Shown here one piece after another: positions 43,301-51,516 of a stretch of DNA of 64,000 nt. The position numbers were made by a program, and so were the translations under genes. The stretch is from Cryptosporidium bovis. Its lineage: Eukaryota; Apicomplexa; Conoidasida; Eucoccidiorida; Cryptosporidiidae. Under the pieces are notes generated by a model, which worked only from the letters and a program-made list of their open reading frames with translations, did no database searches and was not told where the DNA came from. Position 1 is the first letter of the stretch. Each line of letters opens with the position of its first letter. Location: contig VHIT02000027.1 in assembly GCA_009768925.2 (NCBI GenBank), positions 310,001-374,000 of the forward strand, in the 5' to 3' direction.

Positions 43301-46300
43301 TATATAATCAAGTTTCGCTACATTTTCTATAAAAGAATATTTTAGATTCCACTTTTCTTTTATAGTTGTTATGTAGAACCACTGAACTAAGGACTGAAAT
43401 GTATTAATTGTAATTCTATAGACTCCGAAAGAGTTGGTATTGTCGTAACTATCTAGTTCTGAATCTGAACTTAAATTGTATGAAAAATAGTAAATATCCC
43501 TCCCACTATCGCCTATAAGTATATACATTATTTGTAATAATATATCTACAGTAGATTGTATATCACAGGAAAGCAAAAGACTAGAACGCCACCTAATATC
43601 TTCCAAGTAACGATTCACTCTTCTCGTAAAGTAATAGTCACCGTTTACATTGTTATCATTTGCATTCGCACTATCATCATTTAAATCATAAACATTAACA
43701 TTTGAATTTAAATTTCCGTTATCTGCATTGTACATTCTATATTTAATATTGTTTTGGTCATTATGTGGATTAATGCATTGAACCAGTCTGAGCAAGGCAA
43801 GCCAACCATTATGCCACAAATCCATATAATACTTCTGGCTCAGAGTGTAGTAGTCTTCTTTTTCAGCCTTCCTTTTAATTAACTCTTTTTGCATTTTCAC
43901 AGTGCACTTGTTCAAGAATATGAATGCAATTAGGTCTATAGATTGAAGAATATATTTGTAGTCGTGCATTGGATATATGTATCTTCTATTTATTATTGAA
44001 TTATTTCCATATGAGTGTATGGTTGGAAGAATGTAATTAGTCAATATACTATGGTAACTTGTTCTATTGCAAAATTTTGAACTTTTATCTGAAACAAGCT
44101 CAGATATTTCTCCATTTAACACAGTTTCTGTATTAAATAAATTGTCATTACAATCATAGTAACCTATGCAATTTCCCAGTATTTGAAAAGTTGTATAGAA
44201 AATTATTTTAATTAAATCACAGTCAAACGTCATTTCAACCAACAATTTGTCTATTGTAAAAAGTTGCACTGCTATTCTAGTTAGAACCTTTTCTTGTCTC
44301 ATAACCAATTCGTTATAGTTTCTCATAAATATAATTGGAAATATAACCTCTTTAAACTCTTTGTCAAACATTAATATAAGCAGTAAATCTGTAAGATCGT
44401 TTTGTCTATTTAATTTGTCAATAAAATTACTATATTCATCGTTTAATGTATCTTGAGACCATTTCATCCAAAATACATCCAGATATGTTACCATATCTTT
44501 ATTTCTAACTCTTTTTAAATTACTAAAGTTTTCTTCTTGATTAAAATCATCTATCACTGAATTAATATGAAATGGTATATAAGAAGATACCCTATTTACT
44601 GTAAATTCTGGATGTAAATATGACAACAATTCCCTTATGCTTCCGTTATTTAACAACTTTTTGTCCTTGCCAAAACGATTTTCTACCAAATTTATAAGTA
44701 TTTTAGATATATTCCTGTTTTCTTTATTTCTTTCATAGAAAAACAAACTGCTAACTTCTGAACCAAGCAGTTCTCCCAATAATGGAAGGAACACAGACTG
44801 ATAGTTTTCAGTTAGACAAATAAACCACTGAAAAAAGTATGAATCCATTTGAAAACTTTTCTCTTGCTTAAGAACAAAAACTACTGGATAATTCCTGGCA
44901 TTTTCCAGACCAATATTAGCATTGGTATTATTATTTTCATCATTATTACCGACGTTTATTTCATCATTGCTTGCACCATTATTTGCTTCTGTACTTGTAT
45001 TGTGATTACCATTACTATTATTATTGTCATTGTTACTGTCACTATTGTTTCCGCTACCGTTAACGTCATTTCTGTTATCATAACTGATGGAATCCCCATT
45101 AATATTAACATTGAAGTTACCGTCACCACTTGCATTATTATTGAACTCATCTCCAACTAAATTTGGAGTACTTCCAATCCTAAATTCACCAAGTCTCTGT
45201 AAATCGATATTTTGAACTTGAAATTGAATCCTAACCTGTACTTGATTCCTATCCTGATCCACATTGTCTTGATTTTGATGTTGGATTTGATTAATAATGT
45301 TTCCAGTATTAAAAGCGTTTTGATTAACATTATTATTAATGTTGTCCACATTATTGTTTATATTATTGTGAATGGTGTTGTTTTCAGAATCCTGAAGCAA
45401 CTCACCTTCCAAAAGAAAATGAGTCCCTTCAACCCCCTCTTCAGTTACATCACTCTTATTCTTTTCAATCACATTTGAAATAAGTTTTGAATGAAAAGGA
45501 AGGAAAAGTTCCCTTGTATCTGGTATTGTACAATGCAATCTAGACAGTAATATAATGTGACAAAGTATTCCATGAAAAAGTCCTTTTAATCTTCTAATGA
45601 CAACATCGTCTACACTATATCTACCATTTCTACAATTTAAGCCAGAGCTGTCTACATTTTCACTATGCTCTTTGCAAAATCCATTTTTGTCCCAGGCTTG
45701 TTCATCACCGCAATCACAACAACCTCCATAGTCCGATTTGTAAATATAATAATCATGATCCTCATGATTGCCATTTTGGAAACAATCCACACATATACAA
45801 GACGACGTTGTTATTCCACATGTTAAACACCTATAAGCAATATGTTGTCCACTCCATATTTGTGAGCATCTACTTAACTTTTGATAATCACTTCCAAGCC
45901 TTATTTTAGATAATATTATAGGATCGCATTCAATATACTTGAATAAAATATTATGATCATTATATTTTGGGTTTATTAACAATTCAAATATTGATATTAT
46001 TACAAAATCTAAAAAATGATTCACGGGGTTCAACGAATTTGAATAGTCAAACTCTCCATTTCCTGATTTGGACCTATTTCTCTTAAATAAATTATTATAA
46101 AATGCTAACATCGCACTGTTTTCATTGTTATTTAAACTACTGTTACAATCACCAACCATGATGTAATTTACTTGATTATTGTTAATATTTCCATTGTAAT
46201 AATAATCATTTTTACTATTATCGTTTGAAATAGTATTTAAGAAACCGCTATCTTTACTGCGATAAATAATATTACTATTGTTACAACTTTTACTAGTGTC

Positions 46301-46891
46301 ACCACTTTTATAATCCAGTACCTTTTTCACCCATCCTATTCTTTTGTTATCTGGAAGGGTATATTCAGTATTGTTATTACATTCATTTATTGTAATATAC
46401 CAAAATGCTTTCTCATCTTCCAAAGAATATCCCATTGAAAACAACTCTATCCCTAGAAAAGTAATCCATTCAATGTTATCTTTTTCATTATCATTTGAAT
46501 CATCCATTAAATAGCAAAATAAATACATTATATCTCCTATTATTCCATTATTATCGTACCTTAGTTGATTTTCATTTATAAAAAGCTGTTGATATTCATC
46601 GTAATCTAAATTTATATCAAATGTTGAATAGTTTCTAATTCTATCTGGAACATTTCTTCCATTCTTGTAAACATACAGTCTCAAACAAAGTAGTCTAAAT
46701 CTCAACGCCAATAACGAAGAATAACATGTACTATTTATTGAAAACCACTCTCGCATAATATCATCTCTAAGCACAATTCTAGGGAGCTTTAACACATCTA
46801 CTGAATCATTGTTATTGTTCACAACTTTTACTGTGTGGTCATTGTTCTCACATTCCCCACTGTCGTTACTGCCATGCATTATTGCCTGCAT
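37352..46891 (-). CDS. Giant UBR-type E3 ubiquitin ligase (N-recognin-like)
   Basis: 3179 aa from the first ATG (46891); the open frame extends ten more codons upstream only to a TTG. A UBR box lies at ~340-410 (HIAYRCLTCG, CICVDCFQNGNHEDHDY, CCDCGDEQAW, FCKEH), with the Cys/His zinc ligands and acidic residues that bind basic N-terminal residues. A RING-H2 starts CVFCHEEINIL near 2033, continues CGHIIHYSC near 2093, and ends CPYC near 2243 after a long Ser/Asn-rich insert. The C-terminal UBR1-type Cys-rich domain is present (CLSCGAVLC near 2989, ITRCGNGLSFFL, YIDEYGEEDRFLSRGKPLTL near 3120). No ClpS-like domain is visible after the UBR box. The family marks N-degron proteins for the proteasome. 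Asn-rich inserts explain much of the unusual length. Confidence 0.9.
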   Translation of the reverse strand: MQAIMHGSNDSGECENNDHTVKVVNNNNDSVDVLKLPRIVLRDDIMREWFSINSTCYSSLLALRFRLLCLRLYVYKNGRNVPDRIRNYSTFDINLDYDEYQQLFINENQLRYDNNGIIGDIMYLFCYLMDDSNDNEKDNIEWITFLGIELFSMGYSLEDEKAFWYITINECNNNTEYTLPDNKRIGWVKKVLDYKSGDTSKSCNNSNIIYRSKDSGFLNTISNDNSKNDYYYNGNINNNQVNYIMVGDCNSSLNNNENSAMLAFYNNLFKRNRSKSGNGEFDYSNSLNPVNHFLDFVIISIFELLINPKYNDHNILFKYIECDPIILSKIRLGSDYQKLSRCSQIWSGQHIAYRCLTCGITTSSCICVDCFQNGNHEDHDYYIYKSDYGGCCDCGDEQAWDKNGFCKEHSENVDSSGLNCRNGRYSVDDVVIRRLKGLFHGILCHIILLSRLHCTIPDTRELFLPFHSKLISNVIEKNKSDVTEEGVEGTHFLLEGELLQDSENNTIHNNINNNVDNINNNVNQNAFNTGNIINQIQHQNQDNVDQDRNQVQVRIQFQVQNIDLQRLGEFRIGSTPNLVGDEFNNNASGDGNFNVNINGDSISYDNRNDVNGSGNNSDSNNDNNNSNGNHNTSTEANNGASNDEINVGNNDENNNTNANIGLENARNYPVVFVLKQEKSFQMDSYFFQWFICLTENYQSVFLPLLGELLGSEVSSLFFYERNKENRNISKILINLVENRFGKDKKLLNNGSIRELLSYLHPEFTVNRVSSYIPFHINSVIDDFNQEENFSNLKRVRNKDMVTYLDVFWMKWSQDTLNDEYSNFIDKLNRQNDLTDLLLILMFDKEFKEVIFPIIFMRNYNELVMRQEKVLTRIAVQLFTIDKLLVEMTFDCDLIKIIFYTTFQILGNCIGYYDCNDNLFNTETVLNGEISELVSDKSSKFCNRTSYHSILTNYILPTIHSYGNNSIINRRYIYPMHDYKYILQSIDLIAFIFLNKCTVKMQKELIKRKAEKEDYYTLSQKYYMDLWHNGWLALLRLVQCINPHNDQNNIKYRMYNADNGNLNSNVNVYDLNDDSANANDNNVNGDYYFTRRVNRYLEDIRWRSSLLLSCDIQSTVDILLQIMYILIGDSGRDIYYFSYNLSSDSELDSYDNTNSFGVYRITINTFQSLVQWFYITTIKEKWNLKYSFIENVAKLDYIKSEYQPVKHFLLFELTQEVTNYADYFLHDHCVMDNSVSIHIPLHRITTQIVFIYLGYFNKYNLNKDLDYIKNLLSNIGLNSDLLKILLIEHPIRSYCFFFQTYYFNQQFSIRNGSNRTGESQFYRKSHWSILYMITDLISIRFYVNILDDERYILLLFNSILTHFDVKNKLTMDKRKSISMNGCISEDLGNEFSVIRENNNIGEVEKKSEKDSSLSEESKFKYEFALENINIFNIGMKFNSKMASCMHFIMDILTKINSVDIPVSLTFNKSIYRYLLLQYLIRKERSRSEIQDGVPISSSASLYYGQFIQSINSSNPNLIVDEILCSFCDAIPANDKKPILYKIKQPLGWMLYDPVLPINFSNEKSSLSFTKFMVNKMCNWYENNKTLVQENLINKSGYMNNQTNGVGLGKVDSIEKLHKDADKVFIDNKFVKFPMKLCHISEANHFVSLFNYNNNNVYILSALFSSVVHLYLPKLLGINKNETVIADPRTIQYSFILIFNLINIEIIKFVNSLRKKESDFNNVNLSQLDDIFEYKDINTHFLSNNSVLHSEKTTVKELNPRCINVDLVENYFGISKEDNDDFENKQKITIMGYTEEMENDYYNYLLVSPYLCNLVYDNFGKKSDLRKAGLDNTLIIKELNIDRISEQLKANQIENIFNLLTVPIKIDLKGIKEQVEVEGVEMSQVKITEGGEKREFCLMDILIEAIYSIRTKESDDQLFLNKENPDSKFRFVNRDLLNDISLEACYFLEWGLSIGKEASPEIREYINKYLDSIYLGYKQEKRKVSDQKNNNKDILSQQASIMQRYLNKQKEFMKNHRQTFENNDESETSNMNSKAEYCVFCHEEINILSSDNIDDLATFGYLDLQTISMNSRKNVKSFSSINGSYSLPNYTSMLTTICGHIIHYSCIGQYYKSFIENNFFTTENLTITQFLRDNNINHYNLNGDENYSDSGSNSNSSSSSSSDLDTSSNSDSESSKSIEYKYNSLYGNVPIIPDRGMIRVLVDTYGDDAVIHELSSVKLDESNEDLKSRVLDYKTEGCFYHYTNLYCPYCKTNSNIILPFKSCILGGRKAVGCENGEKKDENDGLSELLERTLNTLKDLSLNKDSTNYMFYFEHLNVSLKKYPTLQQILSILNSFNYLLPHNLISNKIYINSVLNVNPISIFVKILSDNIIIDNISFKDNNCYKPLFYSIIIDSIKNLIKSFPTLGESLLRRLSPVLNNSNSNMDIWDFVSLQSPSSRFQFLLNYIILTEFVGEKDGKEGKQNYLDMSSIITIMLVIEVFSLVWTFWNSDWNEKFRELNNTGKRGNVIVDLILKHSNRDKSKVISNCFLNKDEFSVLNFCNELLNGCNFNMIIKHKRKGKVEYRATRVNSINKTRIFTNSYGSIPIQISKPFRVFAKRENPDDSFVTSFNDFSESEQMDQQCESDDALFIDYKNDECDTFDESIPEHFLNDELNLKYGAKDLHRNFQIDGCYDKSITGGVSHNDGKKGDKYEYNVGDRGFNFEKEYIRDNKTYYQFSDVINDELISLDKISYILNEQIFPNYNITSECDLRIDDISLNKMFKLENIEKLPDIVYYGILPWLKCLSKFQDIFLDEYNGDDDANLASIKLEMEQLSVKDTVIYYTEKISNKLNFKCNVFMNIIELLVNFEHDNRNNYNTECEQANELVNSIVNNILFIKILPLKRVFLPLTTLDVLVHSENYNTETQLLNKNINTYYRVINNSELDFICKKFSYFNDKYLCISNFTDNIILINSYNQNNIALPKMYHTLYNKLISNQIRHWSGSKKPNINQLLLCLSCGAVLCTDYSCCNESEVNSVNSSLFLRSYYYCRKDDNNNSDINKHSCYSIPYGTGLNMSFTSIPIKDHITRCGNGLSFFLHISSSIVICFRIDIASTKNAGSNNIFNWIEPEKFYIYLYRACEFSTLYIDEYGEEDRFLSRGKPLTLCRYRLSKLQNSIQKYLIKRDSSINWYPFQNNDSLNYFPD
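44930..45470. repeat. Asn/Asp-rich low-complexity insert within the UBR ligase
   Basis: Repeated AAC/AAT/GAT codons on the minus strand encode Asn-rich runs (NNNVDNINNN, SDSNNDNNNSNGN). Simple-sequence expansion inside a coding region. Confidence 0.75.
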
Positions 46892-47368
46892 TACGCAACT
46901 ATTCTCTCTCGTATTGATCAAATAAATATGTTTCTCACACTTTTACTTTCATGTATATTATTTATACTCAATATTTATCCTTTTCGACTTAGTATTCTTA
47001 CTTTACATCTAATTTATTCTCTTTAATTCAAAAAGGATTTGCTTATTTTCCCCCGAATACGCGCGTGTAACTTGAAGGGTACCGAAAATCACGTCATGGC
47101 GCCGTTTCGCGGCGCCATGTCGTATTTTATTGTATTTAGGGTAAGGCCACCACCATTCCTAATTTTAAACAGAAACATAAGATAGTAGTTATCTCGTATA
47201 CGGCACAAGAAGGCATAATTATTTGTTCTCTGGGCACTGAAACGCTAACAAAGAACCTAAATTTTACTCCATTGAATTGGGAATATCGTAATAATATACA
47301 TTGTATTAACAATAAGAGTTTGGATAACAAGGTAGAATTACGATCGAGGGTGTACAAGTACGCTAAAA
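46892..47368. other. Divergent promoter region between UBR ligase and NSA2
   Basis: 477 bases with a paired GGCGCC inverted repeat at 47095-47119 roughly midway between the two ATGs, and a GC-rich patch (ACGCGCG near 47059). Confidence 0.7.
47095..47119. promoter_or_regulatory. Paired E2F-like sites in a perfect inverted repeat
   Basis: CATGGCGCCG (47095-47104) and CGGCGCCATG (47110-47119) are perfect inverted arms around a 5-nt spacer. Each arm contains a GGCGCC palindrome. They lie 204 bases from the UBR ligase start and 250 bases from the NSA2 start. Confidence 0.75.
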
Positions 47369-48148
47369 ATGCCTCAAAACGAGTACATAGAACTACACAG
47401 AAAAAGATATGGATATAGATTTGATCACTTTGAAAAGAAAAGGAAATTTGAGTCTAGAAAGGTACATAAAGCTTCTCAATACGCACAAAAAGTCAGAGGA
47501 ATAAAGGCAAAACTATATAACAAGAAGAGATACGCTGAGAAAGCAACGCTTAGAAAATTGGTTAAAGCAAATGAGGAGAAGGATGCTTTTGAAAAGGAGC
47601 CGGAAGTGCAGAAAGGTGCAGTGCCTTCTTATTTATTAGATCGTGAATGTGTAAACAGAACGAAAATATTGAGTAATATGATTAAACAGAAAAGAAAGGA
47701 GAAGTCTGCAAAATGGCAAGTACCTATACCTAAAATAAAGGCATTAAATGAGGACGAAATGTTTAAAATACTGCGTAGTGGTAAAAGACAAAAAAAATCG
47801 TGGAAAAGAATTGTAAATAAAGTATGTTTTGTTGGTAATGATTTTACCAGAAAACCACCTAAATTAGAAAGATATATTAGACCAACTGGTCTTAGATTCA
47901 AAAAGGCTCATGTTACTCACCCTGAACTTAAAACTACTTTCTATCTGGATATTGTTTCAATTAAAAAAAATCCGCAGAGTCAATTATACACTTCTCTTGG
48001 TGTTATAACTAAAGGTACTATTATTGAGGTTAATGTTAGTGAATTAGGTTTAGTTACGCAAACAGGTAAAGTTGTTTGGGCTAAGTATGCCCAAGTGACA
48101 AACAATCCAGAGATAGATGGCTGTATAAATGCAGTTTTGTTGGTTTAA
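47369..48148 (+). CDS. NSA2: Ribosome biogenesis protein NSA2 (TINP1)
   Basis: 259 aa, essentially the family length (260-261). [17 protein letters not shown] and the next residues, DHFEKKRK, are the conserved N-terminus, followed by the basic helical region. The S8e-like C-terminal beta domain has [37 protein letters not shown] and ends CINAVLLV, as in yeast and human. NSA2 is a nucleolar/nuclear factor needed for 27S pre-rRNA processing in pre-60S particles. The ATG context AAAATG fits. No introns. Confidence 0.96.
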   Translation: MPQNEYIELHRKRYGYRFDHFEKKRKFESRKVHKASQYAQKVRGIKAKLYNKKRYAEKATLRKLVKANEEKDAFEKEPEVQKGAVPSYLLDRECVNRTKILSNMIKQKRKEKSAKWQVPIPKIKALNEDEMFKILRSGKRQKKSWKRIVNKVCFVGNDFTRKPPKLERYIRPTGLRFKKAHVTHPELKTTFYLDIVSIKKNPQSQLYTSLGVITKGTIIEVNVSELGLVTQTGKVVWAKYAQVTNNPEIDGCINAVLLV

Positions 48149-48418
48149 AGACAAAGGACCCACTTATTTTTTTAAGTAGCATTTTTTATATTTGTAATAT
48201 ATTTCCCAGTTATTCAAACTTTTTTATGTTGCTGTATTTTATGTTTTTTATTCTATATATTTTTAATTTAGATTATTAAAATAAAACGTACCGGCAAACG
48301 AATAAACCTCGCAATAAAGTGAAATATTGTGGGTGTAAAAAGCACAATTGAATATTAGAAAATAAGATAAAATTGAGTATATTCAAGTAGAATGTAGTTA
48401 ATTAATTGGATTTACAGG

Positions 48419-50521
48419 ATGTTTCCAAATCTGGAGTGCAGACTTTATCTGAAAACGAACAAGTATCTGCCAGAAATTCCAAGTAATTGGTTGGAAAATG
48501 ATCATTTTCCAATATTTAATGAACATGGTGACATAGTTTGTACTGAAAATTCCAATCTTGAGGAACAAAAAGGTGACATTCAAAATATATTGAGTAATCC
48601 TTTTATTTCAGCAAACTACAGTGAAGACGGTGAGGTTATTGTTGTAATTAGTTTAAATGGAATATATTTGTTGGGAGCATATACAAGAACATGTTTTTCT
48701 GCTGTCTCGTACTCGAAAATAGAAAACTGTACTGGGACAAAAGAGAAAATAATGTTTTGTAAGGATGCTTGTGTTTTTGGATACAAAAATCAATTTTTAT
48801 TTGGAGTTTTTAATCGTTTTGTTTGTTTTTGGGACGTTTCTTTCCGAAACTGCATTGTTGACAGCGATAATAAAAATAATACTGGTTATTCTAAATTTGT
48901 CACTCCGACTTATATTGGAAGTTTTTCTTTTGAAGATGTAATTAACTCTTACATTGAAGATTTAATGTACATGAATGATGACATTATGAGAAACAACGTT
49001 ATACTTTCAATACAGGGTATAAGAGTTTATTATAACGAAAGCAGCGTTGATATTGAATTTTTAGTCGAGTTCTCACATTTTGTTCCTTTATTAGTTAAAG
49101 TTTCACATTCCTATGCTCTAATTAACTGTAACAATGAGAATAACAACATTAAAATAACTAACTTATGTTCGGTTTTTCCAAACAAACTATTTAATATTGT
49201 TTATCCCACAGTAAAAGATATTGAACATAAAGGAAATATAAATGAAAACAGAGTATTATCGATCTCTGTTAATAATAATGAGGAAAATAGAATTTACTCA
49301 GTAGTATTTTACTTTAATGATAAACATTACATATGTCTATTTAGAAACAAGGAGAATATTATTGGTTTAAAATCAATACCAAATTACGGAAAAAGACAAG
49401 TTAAGTTTTTAAGAAATTGCAAGACAATGTTTAATCAAATTGGTGACTTGTTTATAATACAATTTCCTGATAGATTTTCAATTTACAATATAACGTGTAA
49501 AGGTATTAATGAAAAGGGCGAGTACGAATTTAAAAATTGTCTAAATGAGGATGATGACACTGAGAATGATGATTATAGTGAATTTGGACTTGAAACAGGT
49601 AAACTCGAATATAACTTTACGTTGCTTTATACATATACGCAAATAATTCAAAAAGAATGGATAACTTCAATCGCAATATATAAGGATAAAGCTAGTACAG
49701 CAAGCAAAGAAACTTTTTACGGCCCGGTGAATAAGCTGTATCCATGTGGTATAATATCTGTATCAACAATATCATCAAATGGCCAGTGTTTTTACTACAT
49801 TATGAAAGTGTGTTCTTATTCCGATGAAAGAAGTTACATTGGTGAAGACATTTACTTACCCTGCAAACACCATTGCAAGGATAATACAGGTTCTAATATG
49901 ATTATATGGAAGATTGAATTGACTAAGTTGAATGGAATTAGAAAGTTAGTTTGGCAACCAGGAGAGTCTTCCTGTCTAGCAATTCAATTTATTGATAGAC
50001 TTAAAAACACCAAACTTCATTATGACGATTTTATTGAACTATGTAACTTTAATGAAGATAATTTAAATAAAAATTCAATTCACCAACCTTTTTTTGGTAA
50101 TATATTTTTCTTAGAGTCAAACAATGCAAATGATGATATGTTGCTTTGGTCTAGATTAATGACAGATTTTACTGCTATCTACAAAAACAGAGAGTACATT
50201 GAAAAAGATGATGAATTTGACGTCGTTTCCAGTGGTTCTTTCGATGAAGAATGTTCTTATAACAATGACTTTAAGAATTATAAATTAATTCTAAACTCAA
50301 ACAAGTACTTTTTAGACAATTCTGCATTTTACAGAAACACAAAGAGAATTCACTATAAACAAGTAGTCAACATGAGAAGTCAAATAAAAAGTCTAACGCG
50401 TTTTGTAGAAGATAATGAAGATTTATGTAATAATAATGGTTATAGCAAAACAAGTATCGAATGGATAACCAAAAATGAGGATACTAGAAAGCAATACATT
50501 TTGAATTTTGACTTGCACTAA
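48419..50521 (+). CDS. Unknown 700 aa protein, possible beta-propeller
   Basis: 700 aa, unbroken, ATG at 48419 with an in-frame stop shortly upstream. No family recognised. Parts of the N-terminal ~450 residues have short beta-strand patterns suggestive of WD40-like blades (SEDGEVIVVISLNGIYLLGA, FNRFVCFWDVS, GDLFIIQFPDRFSIYNITC, KLVWQPGESS), but no clear repeat registers. No membrane segment. The C-terminus is charged and Asn-rich. It ends 44 bases from the 3' end of the converging TAF10-like gene. Could be a divergent propeller scaffold; this is inference only. Confidence 0.55.
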   Translation: MFPNLECRLYLKTNKYLPEIPSNWLENDHFPIFNEHGDIVCTENSNLEEQKGDIQNILSNPFISANYSEDGEVIVVISLNGIYLLGAYTRTCFSAVSYSKIENCTGTKEKIMFCKDACVFGYKNQFLFGVFNRFVCFWDVSFRNCIVDSDNKNNTGYSKFVTPTYIGSFSFEDVINSYIEDLMYMNDDIMRNNVILSIQGIRVYYNESSVDIEFLVEFSHFVPLLVKVSHSYALINCNNENNNIKITNLCSVFPNKLFNIVYPTVKDIEHKGNINENRVLSISVNNNEENRIYSVVFYFNDKHYICLFRNKENIIGLKSIPNYGKRQVKFLRNCKTMFNQIGDLFIIQFPDRFSIYNITCKGINEKGEYEFKNCLNEDDDTENDDYSEFGLETGKLEYNFTLLYTYTQIIQKEWITSIAIYKDKASTASKETFYGPVNKLYPCGIISVSTISSNGQCFYYIMKVCSYSDERSYIGEDIYLPCKHHCKDNTGSNMIIWKIELTKLNGIRKLVWQPGESSCLAIQFIDRLKNTKLHYDDFIELCNFNEDNLNKNSIHQPFFGNIFFLESNNANDDMLLWSRLMTDFTAIYKNREYIEKDDEFDVVSSGSFDEECSYNNDFKNYKLILNSNKYFLDNSAFYRNTKRIHYKQVVNMRSQIKSLTRFVEDNEDLCNNNGYSKTSIEWITKNEDTRKQYILNFDLH

Positions 50522-50565
50522 TTAAAATTTTTTAATTATGATTTATTTATTGATTTACTATTTTA

Positions 50566-50889
50566 TTATTTAGAATTCTCACATTCTTTGTATCTTCTGT
50601 TTGACATTAAGAAGAGGTTGAAATCATTCACAATAGTACTATTTGAATTCTCCATTCTTATAAAATTTCGCAAATTATCGCTTTTAATCACAAACTTTCC
50701 ATTACTCGTTTCTATACTTTTCTTTAAACACTCTTCTATGTATTTTTGTCCTGCTAAACTGACAACTTTAAATACATCCTTGTCGTTAGACTTGGCTCCT
50801 TGTTTATTCATTATGTACTCAACATACTCACTCGGAAATACAAGGCAATCCGAATCATTTATTTCGTCATTCTTATGGTCGTTTACCAT
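50566..50889 (-). CDS. TAF10: TAF10-like histone-fold protein (TFIID/SAGA)
   Basis: 107 aa. The core FPSEYVEYIMNKQGAKSNDK followed by VFKVVSLAGQKYIEECLK matches the TAF10 pattern (I/FP-x3-V-x2-YYLN-x2-G...D-x-R-I/V-x2-L-I/VSLAAQKFI). A third helix with FVIKSDNLRNFIRM follows, corresponding to the LTMEDL segment. In yeast and animals TAF10 pairs with TAF3/TAF8 or SPT7 through this fold. The protein lacks the long N-terminal extension. The small size makes the assignment moderate, but helix spacing supports it. Confidence 0.68.
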   Translation of the reverse strand: MVNDHKNDEINDSDCLVFPSEYVEYIMNKQGAKSNDKDVFKVVSLAGQKYIEECLKKSIETSNGKFVIKSDNLRNFIRMENSNSTIVNDFNLFLMSNRRYKECENSK

Positions 50890-51516
50890 TTTTTACAAAA
50901 CCAGCATCCGCAATAAGTAATTAGTAACTAATATTTGATCTATTTTATTGTGACACCAATTTCATTACACATAAATCTACAATGTGTGGTACTTGTTTAA
51001 ACCTAATGGAGAAGAATTTAGTAAATTAATTATCCCTTGTACGCTAGCAACTTTTCTGTCATTAATTAAAATTACTATTGTCAACTAATATTAGACACAT
51101 GGCGCCTTTTGTTCGGCGCCTATGTTCGCAATTTTAATTTATTATTGAGGGGTGAAAAAGGCATGTGATTAAAAAAGGAAATAATGAAAATCTAGTAATA
51201 AAATAAGAAATTAGAGTACAGACTGTTAAATTTGTAAGTAAAAAATCTTTAAAAGAAATAAAGTAAATAATAACAATTAGTAATATGTTAAGTCATTGCT
51301 GAAGTTGCTCCGAATTTTTTAAATGTACGATTGTGTTAATGCAACATTGTTCTGCGAAGGTTTTATTGTTTAAATACAACATAAATAGAGGGGGTAATAA
51401 GTGGTTTATTGGTTTTAAAGTATAATTAATTGTATAATAATACCGACTGGTGAAACTGATTTTCTTTACTTGGACAAAAAACGGGTACCTTCGCATTGAG
51501 TGTATAAAATAAAACA
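50890..51516. other. Divergent promoter region between TAF10-like gene and APC4
   Basis: About 630 AT-rich bases with one paired GGCGCC element at 51098-51124. Confidence 0.65.
51098..51124. promoter_or_regulatory. Paired E2F-like sites, near-perfect inverted repeat
   Basis: CATGGCGCC (51098-51106) and GGCGCCTATG (51115-51124); the arms are inverted copies apart from one extra T. The two GGCGCC cores start 14 bases apart, against 13 in the pair at 47095. It lies 209 bases upstream of the TAF10-like start and about 390 from APC4. Confidence 0.75.

Noticed and set aside
44849-45160. Plus-strand 103-codon hydrophobic frame (Ile/Val/Thr-rich)
   Set aside because: It is the antisense of Asn/Asp-rich low-complexity codons in the UBR ligase.
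46892-46921. N-terminal ten-codon extension of the UBR ligase
   Set aside because: It begins with TTG; the first ATG is at 46891.
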